Origin: Pediococcus acidilactici
Lineage (GTDB): Bacteria; Bacillota; Bacilli; Lactobacillales; Lactobacillaceae
Assembly (NCBI GenBank): GCA_024970065.1
Contig: CP103908.1
Coordinates: 310,001 to 374,000 of the forward strand
DNA length: 64,000 bases
Direction of reading: 5' to 3'
Shown: piece after piece, positions 44,043 to 52,742 of the stretch
How the letters are laid out: every line of letters begins with the position of its first letter
Position numbering within the stretch: position 1 is the first letter of the stretch
Made by a program: the position numbers and the translations under genes
The notes under the pieces: model-generated
What the model saw: the letters and a program-made list of their open reading frames with translations, nothing else
Told to the model about the DNA's origin: nothing
Databases searched by the model: none

Positions 44043-44915
44043 ATGTTATTGGGTAGTATTGAAGCCGGCGGTACCAAGTTTGTGTGTGCCGTGGGAAACG
44101 AAAATTATCAAGTGCAGGATCAAACGCAATTTCCAACCACTACGCCAGAAGAAACATTGCAACGGACGGTTGATTACTTTAAGCAGTTTGACATTGCGGC
44201 GTTAAGCATTGCTTCGTTCGGACCAATTGAAATCCGGCATAGTTCACCAAAATATGGTTACGTAACCACAACGCCTAAGCCAGGCTGGGCCGATACGGAT
44301 TTTGTTGGCTACATTAAAAAGGCATTTGATATTCCAATCTTTTGGACGACGGACGTTAATGGATCAGCTTATGGGGAGTACGTGATGGCCACCCTTGCTA
44401 ACGAAAAAATCAACTCGTTAGCGTACTATACAATTGGAACCGGTGTCGGAGCGGGTGCCATTGTGGACGGGCGCTTAATCGGTGGAATTGGGCATCCCGA
44501 AATGGGACACGTGCTGGTTAAACGGCATCCCGATGACTTAGATTTTAAGGGCGTATGCCCGTACCACGGGGATTGTTTGGAAGGTTTAGTTGCCGGGCCA
44601 ACTTTTGAAGCCCGTTTGGGAATTAAGGGAGCGGAAGTGCCCCATACGAACCCGGTTTGGGACATTATGGCTTATTACACGGCGCAAGCAGCCATCCAGA
44701 CGACCCTCACGCTACGTCCAGGAAAGATTGTGTTTGGTGGTGGGGTAACTAACCCCGACTTCTTGGAAAAGGTGCGGAAATCATTTAAGAAGCTGTTAAA
44801 CGGCTATGTACAAGTCCCCGACTTGGATAAGTACATTGTGATGCCAGAAGTGGCTAATAATGGTTCGGCTACCCTGGGTAACTTTGCGTTAGCTGAAAAG
44901 TTGTTAGAAGTTTAA
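44043..44915 (+). CDS. scrK: Fructokinase, ROK family
   Basis: A 290-residue ROK-family sugar kinase, phosphorylating fructose (often also mannose). The ATP site starts with GSIEAGGTKFVCAVG; catalytic Asp lies in TTDVNGSAYGEY near residue 100; the zinc-binding site is GHPEMGH followed by GVCPYHGDCLEGL near 150-180 (Cys-x-x-His-x-x-Cys spacing). GGGAGATAC precedes the ATG. It feeds the phosphoketolase pathway. It stands alone between a cre-like site and a terminator. Confidence 0.93.
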   Translation: MLLGSIEAGGTKFVCAVGNENYQVQDQTQFPTTTPEETLQRTVDYFKQFDIAALSIASFGPIEIRHSSPKYGYVTTTPKPGWADTDFVGYIKKAFDIPIFWTTDVNGSAYGEYVMATLANEKINSLAYYTIGTGVGAGAIVDGRLIGGIGHPEMGHVLVKRHPDDLDFKGVCPYHGDCLEGLVAGPTFEARLGIKGAEVPHTNPVWDIMAYYTAQAAIQTTLTLRPGKIVFGGGVTNPDFLEKVRKSFKKLLNGYVQVPDLDKYIVMPEVANNGSATLGNFALAEKLLEV

Positions 44916-44952
44916 CAACTTAAATTTAGTCGCATAAATAACGATGAAAAAT

Positions 44953-45004
44953 AAAATAGTCGCCTAGCTACCACAACTCTAGCGGTAACTAAGCGACTAT
45001 TTTT
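44953..45004. terminator. Terminator of the fructokinase gene
   Basis: Arms AAAATAGTCGC and GCGACTATTTT with inner pairs TAGCTACC/GGTAACTA, T-run after. Confidence 0.8.
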
Positions 45005-45045
45005 GTACTGAGTGTTTAGAGCGTTTTTTAGATGGACTAATTTGC

Positions 45046-45783
45046 CTACAATAACGGCAAAATCACGTTCATCCATAACCAAGAAATTGGCATGATGACG
45101 ATCATAATCGGAATCATGTCGGCAGTCGGAAACATCTTGACTTGAATAATCCGAAAACCGCTCGCTAACATTAAAACTCCGCCTCCAGCTTTAAAGTCCA
45201 AGATCATGTCCGGAGTGGTTAAGGGGAAGATTACGTGGGCGGCTAGGAATAAGACGGTTAGAATGATTAAGAGTGGGACCGCAATTAGAGAAACTACAAA
45301 GCCCAGGTTGGCCGCAAAAATTAATGCCGTAAAGAAATCCAAAATGGCTTTGGAAATCAAAATTGACGGATCGCCACTCATTCCTTCAATCAAGGAACCG
45401 TAAATACCAGTACCACTAGCACAAAAAAGGACGATGACGGTAACTAAATTAGCGTCATAAGTAATCTTGTCTAAACTACCGTTACCCGCTTTATTGGAGG
45501 GGAGTAAGCGTGAAATTAAGCGTTGCATATTTTCTGCACCCCGGTTAATCAACACGCCGAGTCGGAATAGGAGACCCAATCCAGTTCCGATGATTACCGC
45601 AAAAATCACTGCGGCAAGGTTTTTCATGGGGGCGATGGCATAAATTCCCATGGTCATGGAACAAATCCCAAAGGCCATGTTTAGTCCTTCTTTAAATCGT
45701 TCGGACATTGCCTCACCACTCAAGGCTCCAATAATGCCCCCAAAGAAAATTGCTAAAACGTTAACTATGATTCCAATCGGCAA
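45046..45783 (-). CDS. DUF554 membrane protein
   Basis: A 245-residue protein with about seven membrane segments. The start IGIIVNVLAIFFGGIIGALSG and the later MTMGIYAIAPMKN and EGMSGDPSILISKAILDFFTA segments match DUF554 (YdfK/YqgA-like), a family of unknown function in Firmicutes. The ATG at 45783 follows GGAGGGAC. It is divergent from a LysR-family gene. Confidence 0.88.
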   Translation of the reverse strand: MPIGIIVNVLAIFFGGIIGALSGEAMSERFKEGLNMAFGICSMTMGIYAIAPMKNLAAVIFAVIIGTGLGLLFRLGVLINRGAENMQRLISRLLPSNKAGNGSLDKITYDANLVTVIVLFCASGTGIYGSLIEGMSGDPSILISKAILDFFTALIFAANLGFVVSLIAVPLLIILTVLFLAAHVIFPLTTPDMILDFKAGGGVLMLASGFRIIQVKMFPTADMIPIMIVIMPISWLWMNVILPLL

Positions 45784-45901
45784 ATTAAGTCCTCCCTCAT
45801 TTTTTTACTCACAAATGATTAGTTTAGTCATTGACTCGAAAAAGCGCAATTCCTTTTTATGTGCTAAAATATTCCAAATAGGAATAGTTCGGGAGAAAGT
45901 A

Positions 45902-46828
45902 ATGGATACTAAAAAATTAACAACGTTGGTCGATTTAGCTGAAACCCAAAGTTACAGCGAAAGTGCGGAAAGGCTATTTTTATCGCAGTCAACCGTGTCA
46001 AAACACATTATGGCTTTAGAACGGGAATGGGACGTTAAGCTCTTTTCCCGTGCTCACCGCCAAGTGCAGTTGACTGCGGCGGGTAAAAAGATTTTGCCCG
46101 CGGTGCGAAAGTTATTGCGGCAAGAAAAAGAGCTACAAACCACGGTGGCAATCGCAAGTGCAAACCACGCTCAGACGCTGGTTATTCACGGAATTGCTTC
46201 TATTGCGCAATACCAAGCTTTCAATATCATTACCAAATTTACTAGCCAGTATCCGAACGTAAAGTTGAAGTTCAGCGAAGCTGAGGTACAGGACCTAAAC
46301 GAGGATTTAGAACGACAGGACGTTGACGTAATTTTTACTCGAATTTACGAGGATAACGATCCACGCTATGACACAATCGTTAACGAAGCGGACCATTACG
46401 TGGTGTTAGTGCCCAAAAGCAGTCCGTTGGCGCAAGCTAAACAACTAAGCATCGAGATGATCAAGGATCAACAACTGCTTTTACTCCGAAACACGGTTAC
46501 CGTTGCGAACCCGTTGAACGAAATTTTAAAACGCTCGTTAATTACCCCGCGGATTGTGTATGAAGGACAGCGGATTGAACTGATTTTAGAAATGTTAAAT
46601 CAGGGGCTAGGAGTTTCGGTAGTAATGAATAAATCGTTTGATTTGACGGGATTTGATAACGTTAAGGCTGTGCCACTAGTTCCCGAAATCTGTAGCCGGC
46701 TAGTTTTCTTAAAAAGAAGGGACCGCACTGCGCCGGTGGTTAATTTGTTTTGGGATTTCGCTAAACGGGAAATTGAGCAAGCGCAAAATAGCAACAAACT
46801 AGACCTAAAAAACACCCCTCATAACTAA
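45902..46828 (+). CDS. LysR-family transcriptional regulator
   Basis: A 308-residue regulator. The HTH is at residues 1-60 (LVDLAETQSYSESAERLFLSQSTVSKHIMALE), followed by a substrate-binding domain to about 290. The frame is open upstream, but ATG 45902 with GGGAG before it is the start, since LysR proteins begin a few residues before the HTH. It may control the divergent DUF554 gene; the palindrome ATTCCAAATAGGAAT (45871-45885) between them could be its site. Confidence 0.9.
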   Translation: MDTKKLTTLVDLAETQSYSESAERLFLSQSTVSKHIMALEREWDVKLFSRAHRQVQLTAAGKKILPAVRKLLRQEKELQTTVAIASANHAQTLVIHGIASIAQYQAFNIITKFTSQYPNVKLKFSEAEVQDLNEDLERQDVDVIFTRIYEDNDPRYDTIVNEADHYVVLVPKSSPLAQAKQLSIEMIKDQQLLLLRNTVTVANPLNEILKRSLITPRIVYEGQRIELILEMLNQGLGVSVVMNKSFDLTGFDNVKAVPLVPEICSRLVFLKRRDRTAPVVNLFWDFAKREIEQAQNSNKLDLKNTPHN

Positions 46829-46856
46829 GGTAAGCACCTAGTTATGAGGGGCGTTT
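46810..46856. terminator. Terminator between the LysR gene and the dehydrogenase gene
   Basis: Arms AAACACCCCTCATAACTA and TAGTTATGAGGGGCGTTT, one mismatch, overlapping the last LysR codons. Confidence 0.85.
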
Positions 46857-46873
46857 AATTAAGTAATTACGGG

Positions 46874-47737
46874 TTATTTCCACCATAGTTTGATTAAGGC
46901 TTGGGTACCGTCGTCCCCAAGACCTTGAGCATTAACTAAATTGTCGTAAAGCTGGGTAGCTAAGCGAGTGGCTGGTAAATCAATATGCATTCGTTTAGCT
47001 TCGGTTAAGGTGATGTTGAGATCCTTTAAAAAGTGTTTAGCAAAGAAACCTGGCGTGTAATCATCCTTAAGAATCCGAGGGACGTAATTGTCGAGGCTCC
47101 AGTTATCGGCACTCCCATGGGAAACGGTGTCCAAAACTTTTTGTAAGTCTAAATTGGCGGCCTTCGCGTAAACCAACATTTCGGTTAGACCAGTCATTGT
47201 GCCGGCAATCATGATTTGGTTAGCCATCTTAGCGTGTTGTCCAGTTCCAAAGCTTCCGAAGTAATTAGCGGCTTGTGAAATTTCGGGGAAGAGGGGTTTC
47301 ATTTTTTCGAACGCTTCCTTATGTCCACCGGCCATGACGGTTAAGGTAGCGTTTTTAGCGCCAATATCGCCGCCAGAAACGGGTGCATCAAGCGCTAACG
47401 CCCCGATTTCTTCGGCGCGGTGACCAATTTCTTCAGCAAGGGTCGGTGAACTAGTGGTCATATCCACAATTAACTGATCAGCTTTCAACGTTGTAAAAAT
47501 TCCGTTATCCCCAAAGTAAATTTCCTTAACGTCCTGTGGAAAACCAACCATGGTAATGACGATGGGTGCTTGGGTGGTCAACTGGGCGGGCGAGTCGACC
47601 CAAATTGCCCCGTGATCAATTACTTCTTGGGCGTGGGCCTTAGTCCGGTTGTAGACAAAGACCTGGTGATGGTGCTTTAACAGGTTATTAATAATTCCCG
47701 TACCCATTACTCCTGTACCAATAAATCCAATTTTCAT
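46874..47737 (-). CDS. NAD(P)-dependent beta-hydroxyacid dehydrogenase
   Basis: A 287-residue member of the 3-hydroxyisobutyrate/tartronate-semialdehyde dehydrogenase family. It starts with the dinucleotide-binding GFIGTGVMGTGIINNLL, has the substrate motif DAPVSGGDIGAKNATLTVM near residue 117 and the catalytic Lys in AKMANQIMIAG near 170. The C-terminal part DYTPGFFAKHFLKDLNI is typical. The substrate cannot be read. AGGAGGTAG precedes the ATG. Confidence 0.9.
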   Translation of the reverse strand: MKIGFIGTGVMGTGIINNLLKHHHQVFVYNRTKAHAQEVIDHGAIWVDSPAQLTTQAPIVITMVGFPQDVKEIYFGDNGIFTTLKADQLIVDMTTSSPTLAEEIGHRAEEIGALALDAPVSGGDIGAKNATLTVMAGGHKEAFEKMKPLFPEISQAANYFGSFGTGQHAKMANQIMIAGTMTGLTEMLVYAKAANLDLQKVLDTVSHGSADNWSLDNYVPRILKDDYTPGFFAKHFLKDLNITLTEAKRMHIDLPATRLATQLYDNLVNAQGLGDDGTQALIKLWWK

Positions 47738-47862
47738 GTGAACTACCTCCTAACTTTAATCGTGCGCGTTAAATAAGCGCAATGGGAAAACAATGTATGT
47801 ATGTAAAAAACGAGTTATGAATGTTAAACTCTTATTTAGAAACTTAACTAGTGAGGGATAAA

Positions 47863-48327
47863 ATGAAAATTCTAGCCAACGACGTGATTCAAACCTTAAA
47901 AGCGGGAGACTTTGCTAGTCAAACGTTTAAAATCGGAAAAGCAACGCTTAAGAAAGCTGATGGGACCGGCGCAAATGAGGCGTTTGATTACTTAAAATCG
48001 GCGGTTGACCAACATGGGATTGCCGAAGCGGTCATTAACGTCAATAAGGACGTGGTGATTAAGCTACAATCGAACGTGATTAACCTACCGCTATTATACC
48101 CCGCGGCTGTAGAAAAATTAACCGAAGCTGATCAAAATTACGATTTGAACGTATACGCAGTCATCGAAGCTGAAAAGATTAATTCTTCTCATTTACGAAT
48201 TGATCAGATTGGCACGGCGGATGATTTGCTAAATGATAACCCGGATTTGCGTCTAAACTTCCGGGACTGGGTCAAAGAACAGTTTGAACGCTTAGATCAA
48301 CCAGCTGCAAAATCGGCCACCGAATAG
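47863..48327 (+). CDS. Hypothetical protein
   Basis: A 154-residue soluble protein without motif I know. It has ADGTGANEAFDYLKSAVDQH and NINLPLL-like VINLPLLYPAAVEKL, and a charged helical end (LRLNFRDWVKEQFERL). ATG 47863 is five bases after AGGG; GTG at 47851 has no site. It lies 13 bases before the L,D-transpeptidase gene, so is likely cotranscribed; whether it helps cell-wall work is unknown. Confidence 0.6.
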   Translation: MKILANDVIQTLKAGDFASQTFKIGKATLKKADGTGANEAFDYLKSAVDQHGIAEAVINVNKDVVIKLQSNVINLPLLYPAAVEKLTEADQNYDLNVYAVIEAEKINSSHLRIDQIGTADDLLNDNPDLRLNFRDWVKEQFERLDQPAAKSATE

Positions 48328-48340
48328 CAGGAGGGAGATT

Positions 48341-49015
48341 ATGAAAAGAAGATTTGAATTGATTATTGGTTTGGCAATCGTCTTGTTTGTTGGGGCGGTT
48401 TTCGTTAGTGCACGGGCATACCATAAGCAGGTTCGCCACGAGGCTAAGGTTGAATTGCAAAAATCAGCTAAGAAAAAGGCCTTGCCTAAAAGTTCTGGTA
48501 AAGATACGGGGTTAGCTGGGGACGAGGCCCCCACGGCGGAAACTGCGAAAGCGTCTACCAAGGCAAAAATGAATCCGGTAAACTGGAAAAAGTCTTCGCA
48601 GAAAAATGATTATCCGGATTTAGACAATCATCCCCAGGCCTATTTAAAAGTTTCCATTCCTAAGCAACGGGTTTACGTAATGGACGGAAAAAAGGTCTTG
48701 TATACCATGTATGCGTCAACTGGGTCTAAGGATAGTCCGACGCCAACCGGAACTTTCCACATCCAAAAAGAACGGGGCGATTTCTTCTATAATGCCGCTT
48801 CTAAAGAAGGTGCTAAATATTGGGTCTCGTTTAAGGATCACGGGATTTACCTTTTCCACACCGTTCCGACGGATAAGAATGGCAAATTTATCCCCAAAGA
48901 AGCACAACAATTGGGTAAGGAAGCTCAGTCACATGGCTGTGTAAGGTTATCGGTTCCAGATGCAAAGTGGATTTATAAGAACGTTCCGGAGGGTATGAAA
49001 GTTGAAATACATTAA
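48341..49015 (+). CDS. L,D-transpeptidase (YkuD domain)
   Basis: A 224-residue wall enzyme. One N-terminal membrane anchor (about 7-25, IIGLAIVLFVGAVFVSA), a lysine/serine-rich spacer to about 90, and a YkuD domain at 100-224. The catalytic motif is SHGCVRLS near residue 199, with His in GIYLFHTVP before it. It makes 3-3 peptidoglycan links or attaches proteins. GGAGGG precedes the ATG. Its end overlaps the next small gene by 14 bases. Confidence 0.92.
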   Translation: MKRRFELIIGLAIVLFVGAVFVSARAYHKQVRHEAKVELQKSAKKKALPKSSGKDTGLAGDEAPTAETAKASTKAKMNPVNWKKSSQKNDYPDLDNHPQAYLKVSIPKQRVYVMDGKKVLYTMYASTGSKDSPTPTGTFHIQKERGDFFYNAASKEGAKYWVSFKDHGIYLFHTVPTDKNGKFIPKEAQQLGKEAQSHGCVRLSVPDAKWIYKNVPEGMKVEIH

Positions 49016-49232
49016 GATAATTCAAGAATGGTTACACCGGCCGCGGCATTTTCTTGTAGAAGTAGAGTGGGGGCTAGGTCTTTTACTAGGTTTGCTACTA
49101 GTGGTGAAGATTATTGGCCGTTTAGTTTTGCACACTACCTTCATTAGCTTTGGCACCATCCTAGGTGTGATGGTACTTTACCTAATAATTGTTTTTGGCT
49201 TACGTGCCGTGGAAATTAAATTACGCAAATAA
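49002..49232 (+). CDS. Small two-helix membrane protein
   Basis: A 76-residue protein with two hydrophobic helices (about 24-43 and 47-68) and basic ends. The start is TTG at 49002, eight bases after GGAGGG, inside the end of the L,D-transpeptidase gene, so the two are translationally coupled. No family is recognised. It may be a partner of the transpeptidase. Confidence 0.65.
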   Translation: MKYIKIIQEWLHRPRHFLVEVEWGLGLLLGLLLVVKIIGRLVLHTTFISFGTILGVMVLYLIIVFGLRAVEIKLRK

Positions 49233-49299
49233 AAAAAAGACGGGTTCTTTGAGCCACCGGATAAGTTACTAGGTGGCATCGGTTTGAACCCGTCTTTTT
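49231..49299. terminator. Terminator between the small membrane protein gene and dedA
   Basis: Arms AAAAAAGACGGGTTC and GAACCCGTCTTTTT with inner pairs GCCACC/GGTGGC; acts on both strands and reaches into the 3' end of the dedA gene. Confidence 0.82.
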
Positions 49300-49913
49300 A
49301 TTTTGCGCCAAATTAATTCAATCATGAACGGAACAAAAATTAGCATTAAGAAAATTAAGGTGAAGTATTGACGAACGAAGGTGGTGCGACCGAAAAAGTA
49401 ACCGGCAAAGCAGCAAGTTAACACCCACAACAACACGCCAGCAAAGTTAAGCTTATTGAAACGGCGCCAATCCATCTGGGTCGTTCCCGCAATAATGGGA
49501 ACAAACAACCCCACGAAGGGGATGAACCGGGAAAAGACCAGCGATTTTTTAGTATTCTTATCAAATAGCTTTTGAGTTTGGTCCAGTTGGGGAGAATCAC
49601 TGATTTTTTGGGCAATTTTATTTTTTGATTCCAAATTCACGCCATACCAGTACTTCACCATGGCTCCCGTGGTTGCGGCAGCGATGAAGGTTAGTAACAA
49701 CAAAAAGATGTTGAGATGGGTTGGCGCCGTGGCAGCAATTGTGCCGGTTAAAAATAAAACTGATTGCCCTGGTAAAAATGAAAAGAAAATAAAAGCAGTT
49801 TCTAAAAATATCCAAATAAATAAAATCAGGTAAACCCACTGATTTAATTGCGTCGTTAAGGGGGTTAGGTAAGCTAACGGATGAACTAAAAATCCCCATA
49901 CTAAATTTAGCAT
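49269..49913 (-). CDS. DedA-family (VTT domain) membrane protein
   Basis: A 214-residue protein with about five membrane segments. It has the family segments ETAFIFFSFLPGQSVLFLTGTIAA near residue 37 and FSRFIPFVGLFVPIIAGTTQM near 123, with conserved Arg and Gly of DedA proteins (flippase-like, thought to recycle undecaprenyl phosphate or phospholipids). The ATG at 49913 follows AAGGAGGTG. The gap before it on the other side holds the candidate RNA. Confidence 0.9.
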   Translation of the reverse strand: MLNLVWGFLVHPLAYLTPLTTQLNQWVYLILFIWIFLETAFIFFSFLPGQSVLFLTGTIAATAPTHLNIFLLLLTFIAAATTGAMVKYWYGVNLESKNKIAQKISDSPQLDQTQKLFDKNTKKSLVFSRFIPFVGLFVPIIAGTTQMDWRRFNKLNFAGVLLWVLTCCFAGYFFGRTTFVRQYFTLIFLMLIFVPFMIELIWRKIKRRVQTDAT

Positions 49914-50027
49914 CGTACACCTCCTTGTCGTTTTGTGGTAGTCTCATGATAGAGTTTTTTAGGCAAGATTGCAATTTTTAGGCCCGAGTTGGTTGTTGTA
50001 CAATCATTTTTGTGATACATTAGTTAC

Positions 50028-50238
50028 ATGCGATGAGTCGAGATGGGTCAGGCAGCTTCGGCTGTTTCGCTGCGGCGACTAGTGACCATTTCACCGGCAC
50101 ACATTAACTACCGGATTTTGTAGGTGTGGGTCAATTTGGGTGTGTGAGCCACTCAACGACCAATTCAGCAAAATTTTGCTGATGACCGGTTTATAAAAGA
50201 CCATGACGTGATTTCGGTTGCGTCATGGTCTTTTTTTG
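50028..50238 (+). ncRNA. Candidate structured non-coding RNA of unknown family
   Basis: A 336-base gap (49914-50249) shows no open frame but a full RNA unit: -35 TTGTTG (49993-49998), 17 bases, -10 TACATT (50016-50021), then several hairpins (GAGATGGGTCA with TGACCATTTC enclosing GCAGC-TTCG-GCTGT; GGCACACA with TGTGTGAGCC; TCAGCAAAA with TTTTGCTGA) and a terminator AAGACCATGACG / CGTCATGGTCTT plus seven Ts (50198-50237). Next gene on this strand is 1.4 kb away, so it is not a leader. I tested 6S, SRP, tmRNA and RNase P marks by eye without convincing fit. Confidence 0.5.
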
Positions 50239-50249
50239 TTCTCTTTTGT

Positions 50250-51101
50250 TTATTTGATTAGATATACCTGGTCGTGGATTAAATCAAACGGTTGAAAATG
50301 CTGGTTTAATTTAGCAGTGGCCTGTGGTTCAACTAGTTGAGCAGTTTGCCAAAACTCATTACTGTTGGTGGCCCCATTTTGTTCACCAATGCAAATCAAT
50401 AGGGGCTGGTTAGGCAAGCTACGCAGCTTTTCCAAAACTTGAACGTCGATGTCCATCCCATCGGGCGCCCACGCCATAATTACGTAGTCAACTTGCGTAC
50501 CATACTTTTCGATGGCGGCTAAAGCATCTAGTGGTTCTACTTCGGTTACTAAATGGCGGCCCGTTTCGTTTTCGGACTGCCAAGCAAGCGAATCCGTAGC
50601 GATTACGGGTTGATCTTTCATCCGTAAGCCATGACTGATATAGCCATTTCCCGCCATAATTTCTAAGGTTGGACGTCCAGCTAAATAGGCGGTCAGATCG
50701 TTAATTAACGGAGCGGAAACGTAAGCCCACATTCCGTATTTTTCTTCTAAGAAATCCCGGTACGAGCGTAAAAGCTTATCCAGCTTAGGAAGCTCCCGGG
50801 TCAGCTTTTCCCAAAGGTGGTCGCCACGGGGGTCGCCCAGTGGGTAACGCTCTTTAAGGTGGTTAAAAATTTGTTCTTGAACGTCGTCAGGTAATTCTAA
50901 AAGTGGTAATTGTTGGGGCAACAAGTTTTGCCGAACCAAACGCTCGCTTTCCAATACTTGATTGATTAAAAAAACGATTGAGCCGTAGTCTTTAAACAAT
51001 TCCCGGTAGTTGGTTAACTGGCGAAGGTAGCGATCAGAGGGCTGCGCTGTTTGCGCCTTTTTTAATTGTCGCCGCAGCTTTTTCAATTTTTTCGGGTTCA
51101 T
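50250..51101 (-). CDS. SAM-dependent methyltransferase-like protein
   Basis: A 283-residue protein. The first 130 residues are helical and charged; a class I methyltransferase core follows with motif I TLEIMAGNGYISHGLR near 146, the acidic VIATDS after strand 2 and motif IV YVIMAWAPDG near 206, like NPPY-type sites only loosely. The target is unknown. Its start is three bases after the end of an XRE-type regulator gene, so the two are coupled. Confidence 0.72.
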   Translation of the reverse strand: MNPKKLKKLRRQLKKAQTAQPSDRYLRQLTNYRELFKDYGSIVFLINQVLESERLVRQNLLPQQLPLLELPDDVQEQIFNHLKERYPLGDPRGDHLWEKLTRELPKLDKLLRSYRDFLEEKYGMWAYVSAPLINDLTAYLAGRPTLEIMAGNGYISHGLRMKDQPVIATDSLAWQSENETGRHLVTEVEPLDALAAIEKYGTQVDYVIMAWAPDGMDIDVQVLEKLRSLPNQPLLICIGEQNGATNSNEFWQTAQLVEPQATAKLNQHFQPFDLIHDQVYLIK

Positions 51102-51104
51102 TAC

Positions 51105-51524
51105 TTAGTCATCGTTCCTTTTCTGCCAATTTAAATCAAGCTCTTCTTGTTCCGTGGACGAGTTAATTGGGCGCCGCTTCTTGCCGTGGAAGTAACCGTT
51201 GATTAATTGAAAAACTTCATAACGGTCGTCACTGCTTAACGTTTTATGATCAAAGCTTAATTGACGGCCAGATAGGAATAATTTGCTTAAATCATAGGCG
51301 TTAAGTGCGGAGCGGCCACATAAGTAGTCCATGCTAACGTCGAAATATTCGGCTAATTTTTTTACTTCTAGGTAGGACGGGGTCCGAATGCCCCGTTCCC
51401 AATTCCCAATTTGGTTAGCAGTATTTGGATTTTCATCCGGGAATAATTCATTTAATTCTTGGGCAAGCACCTCCAAAGTGATGTGTTTACCGTGGCGTAA
51501 AGCGCGCAAACGTTCTGGAAACAT
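51105..51524 (-). CDS. XRE-family DNA-binding regulator
   Basis: A 139-residue protein with a Cro/CI-type HTH at residues 1-65 (ITLEVLAQELNELFPDENPNTANQIGNWERGIRTPSYLEVKKLAEYFDVS). The C-terminal 70 residues are charged and not recognised. GGAGG lies before the ATG at 51524. It is followed after three bases by the methyltransferase-like gene, making a two-gene unit. Confidence 0.85.
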   Translation of the reverse strand: MFPERLRALRHGKHITLEVLAQELNELFPDENPNTANQIGNWERGIRTPSYLEVKKLAEYFDVSMDYLCGRSALNAYDLSKLFLSGRQLSFDHKTLSSDDRYEVFQLINGYFHGKKRRPINSSTEQEELDLNWQKRNDD

Positions 51525-51698
51525 AGACCGTCCTCCTGTGAATAATATTCTAGACCTATTTTAATACAGTTCGAGGGTATGCGACAAATTAAAGTAAATG
51601 TCACAAGTAAATTAGGGCAAAAATTGGGATTCGCTTAAATTTCCACCGGGACTAATTAAAAAACGCTATACTAAAAAAGTTGATTTAGGAGGATTACG

Positions 51699-52631
51699 AT
51701 GAAAAAATTTTGGAAATGGCTTTTAGTGGTACTAGCGATTTTGCTCGTGGTGGATGTAGGTGCGGGCATGTACTTTTTCCACGTTGCGGAAGTTCGTGGT
51801 ACCAAAAGTTTTATTAATAACGACGGGAAAATCACTAAAAATGATCCGTTGCGAACTCAGAAATTGTGGTACCAACGGGTGAAGAAGGAAAAGTGGACGA
51901 TGAAATCGGCAACGGACGATTTAAAGTTGGAAGCTTATTACATTCCAGCAGCCCATCCCACAAACAAAACGGTCATTTTAGCGCATGGTTTTCTACAAAA
52001 TAAAGACGGTGAAGGCGCCCCGGCAGCCATGTTTCATGATTTAGGATACAACGTGTTGGCTCCGGATGACCGCGCTCACGGCAAGAGTGAGGGAAAGCTA
52101 ATTGGGTACGGTTGGTTAGACCGACGTGATTACATCAAATGGATGCAAAAACTGTTGCGTGAGAAAGGTGCAAATCAAAAGTTGGTGATGTACGGGGTTA
52201 GCATGGGAGGCGCAACCACGATGATGCTTAGTGGTGAGCCCGACGTTCCGCACCAAGTAAAGGCGTATATCGAGGATTGTGGCTATACGAGCGTGGAAGA
52301 TGAAATTACTTATCAAGCCAAATCAATGTACCACCTCCCCAAATGGCCACTGGTGCCGACGGTCAGTTTAATTTCGAAGATTCGGGCGGGCTACAGTTAT
52401 GGCGAAGCTAGTGCTATGAAGCAATTGGCCAAAAACCACAAACCAATGCTGTTTATTCACGGCGGTAAGGATGATTTCGTCCCTACTAAAATGATTGACC
52501 AATTGTACGCGGCCACAAAGGGACCAAAAGAAAAGTACGTGGTAAAGAATGCGGGACACGCCAAGGCAATGCAAGCGGACTATCAGCAATACCGTGACCG
52601 GGTTAAAAACTTTTTAGAGAAAAATGTTTAA
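51699..52631 (+). CDS. Membrane-anchored alpha/beta hydrolase
   Basis: A 310-residue hydrolase with one N-terminal membrane anchor (about 5-28, WLLVVLAILLVVDVGAGMYF) and an outside-facing catalytic domain. The nucleophile Ser is in YGVSMGGA near residue 167, Asp in GGKDDFVP near 260 and His in NAGHAKA near 287. LAHGFLQNKDGE forms the oxyanion loop. The pattern is that of the YqkD/CocE-like esterases or peptidases in Firmicutes. AGGAGG precedes the ATG. Confidence 0.9.
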   Translation: MKKFWKWLLVVLAILLVVDVGAGMYFFHVAEVRGTKSFINNDGKITKNDPLRTQKLWYQRVKKEKWTMKSATDDLKLEAYYIPAAHPTNKTVILAHGFLQNKDGEGAPAAMFHDLGYNVLAPDDRAHGKSEGKLIGYGWLDRRDYIKWMQKLLREKGANQKLVMYGVSMGGATTMMLSGEPDVPHQVKAYIEDCGYTSVEDEITYQAKSMYHLPKWPLVPTVSLISKIRAGYSYGEASAMKQLAKNHKPMLFIHGGKDDFVPTKMIDQLYAATKGPKEKYVVKNAGHAKAMQADYQQYRDRVKNFLEKNV

Positions 52632-52689
52632 CCCAAGTTTTTAACCGGGAGCTGTTGAAAACTAGCAAATTACAGATAAATTAAAAAGA

Positions 52690-52742
52690 AAAAGGGTCTT
52701 AAAAGAATCGTTTTAAACGACAATTCTTTTAAGACTCTTTTT
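52690..52742. terminator. Terminator of the alpha/beta hydrolase gene
   Basis: Arms AAAGGGTCTTAAAAGAAT and ATTCTTTTAAGACTCTTT (one G-U) around a loop, used by both convergent genes. Confidence 0.85.

Noticed and set aside
45650..45901. Extended N-terminus of the LysR protein
   Set aside because: The frame is open upstream but runs over the divergent DUF554 gene; LysR proteins begin at the HTH, and ATG 45902 has a ribosome site.
50040..50110. SRP RNA gene, because of a GGTCAGG segment
   Set aside because: The rest of the conserved SRP loop (GGAAGGAAGCAGC-like) is missing and the flanking stem does not fit.
50028..50238. A leader (riboswitch or T-box) for a downstream gene
   Set aside because: There is no gene on the plus strand for 1.4 kb, and a terminator closes the unit; T-box conserved bases are absent.
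52632..52680. Another R1 copy after the alpha/beta hydrolase gene
   Set aside because: TTTTTAACCGGGAGCTG resembles the R1 3' half, but no paired arm or inner hairpin is present; too weak to call.
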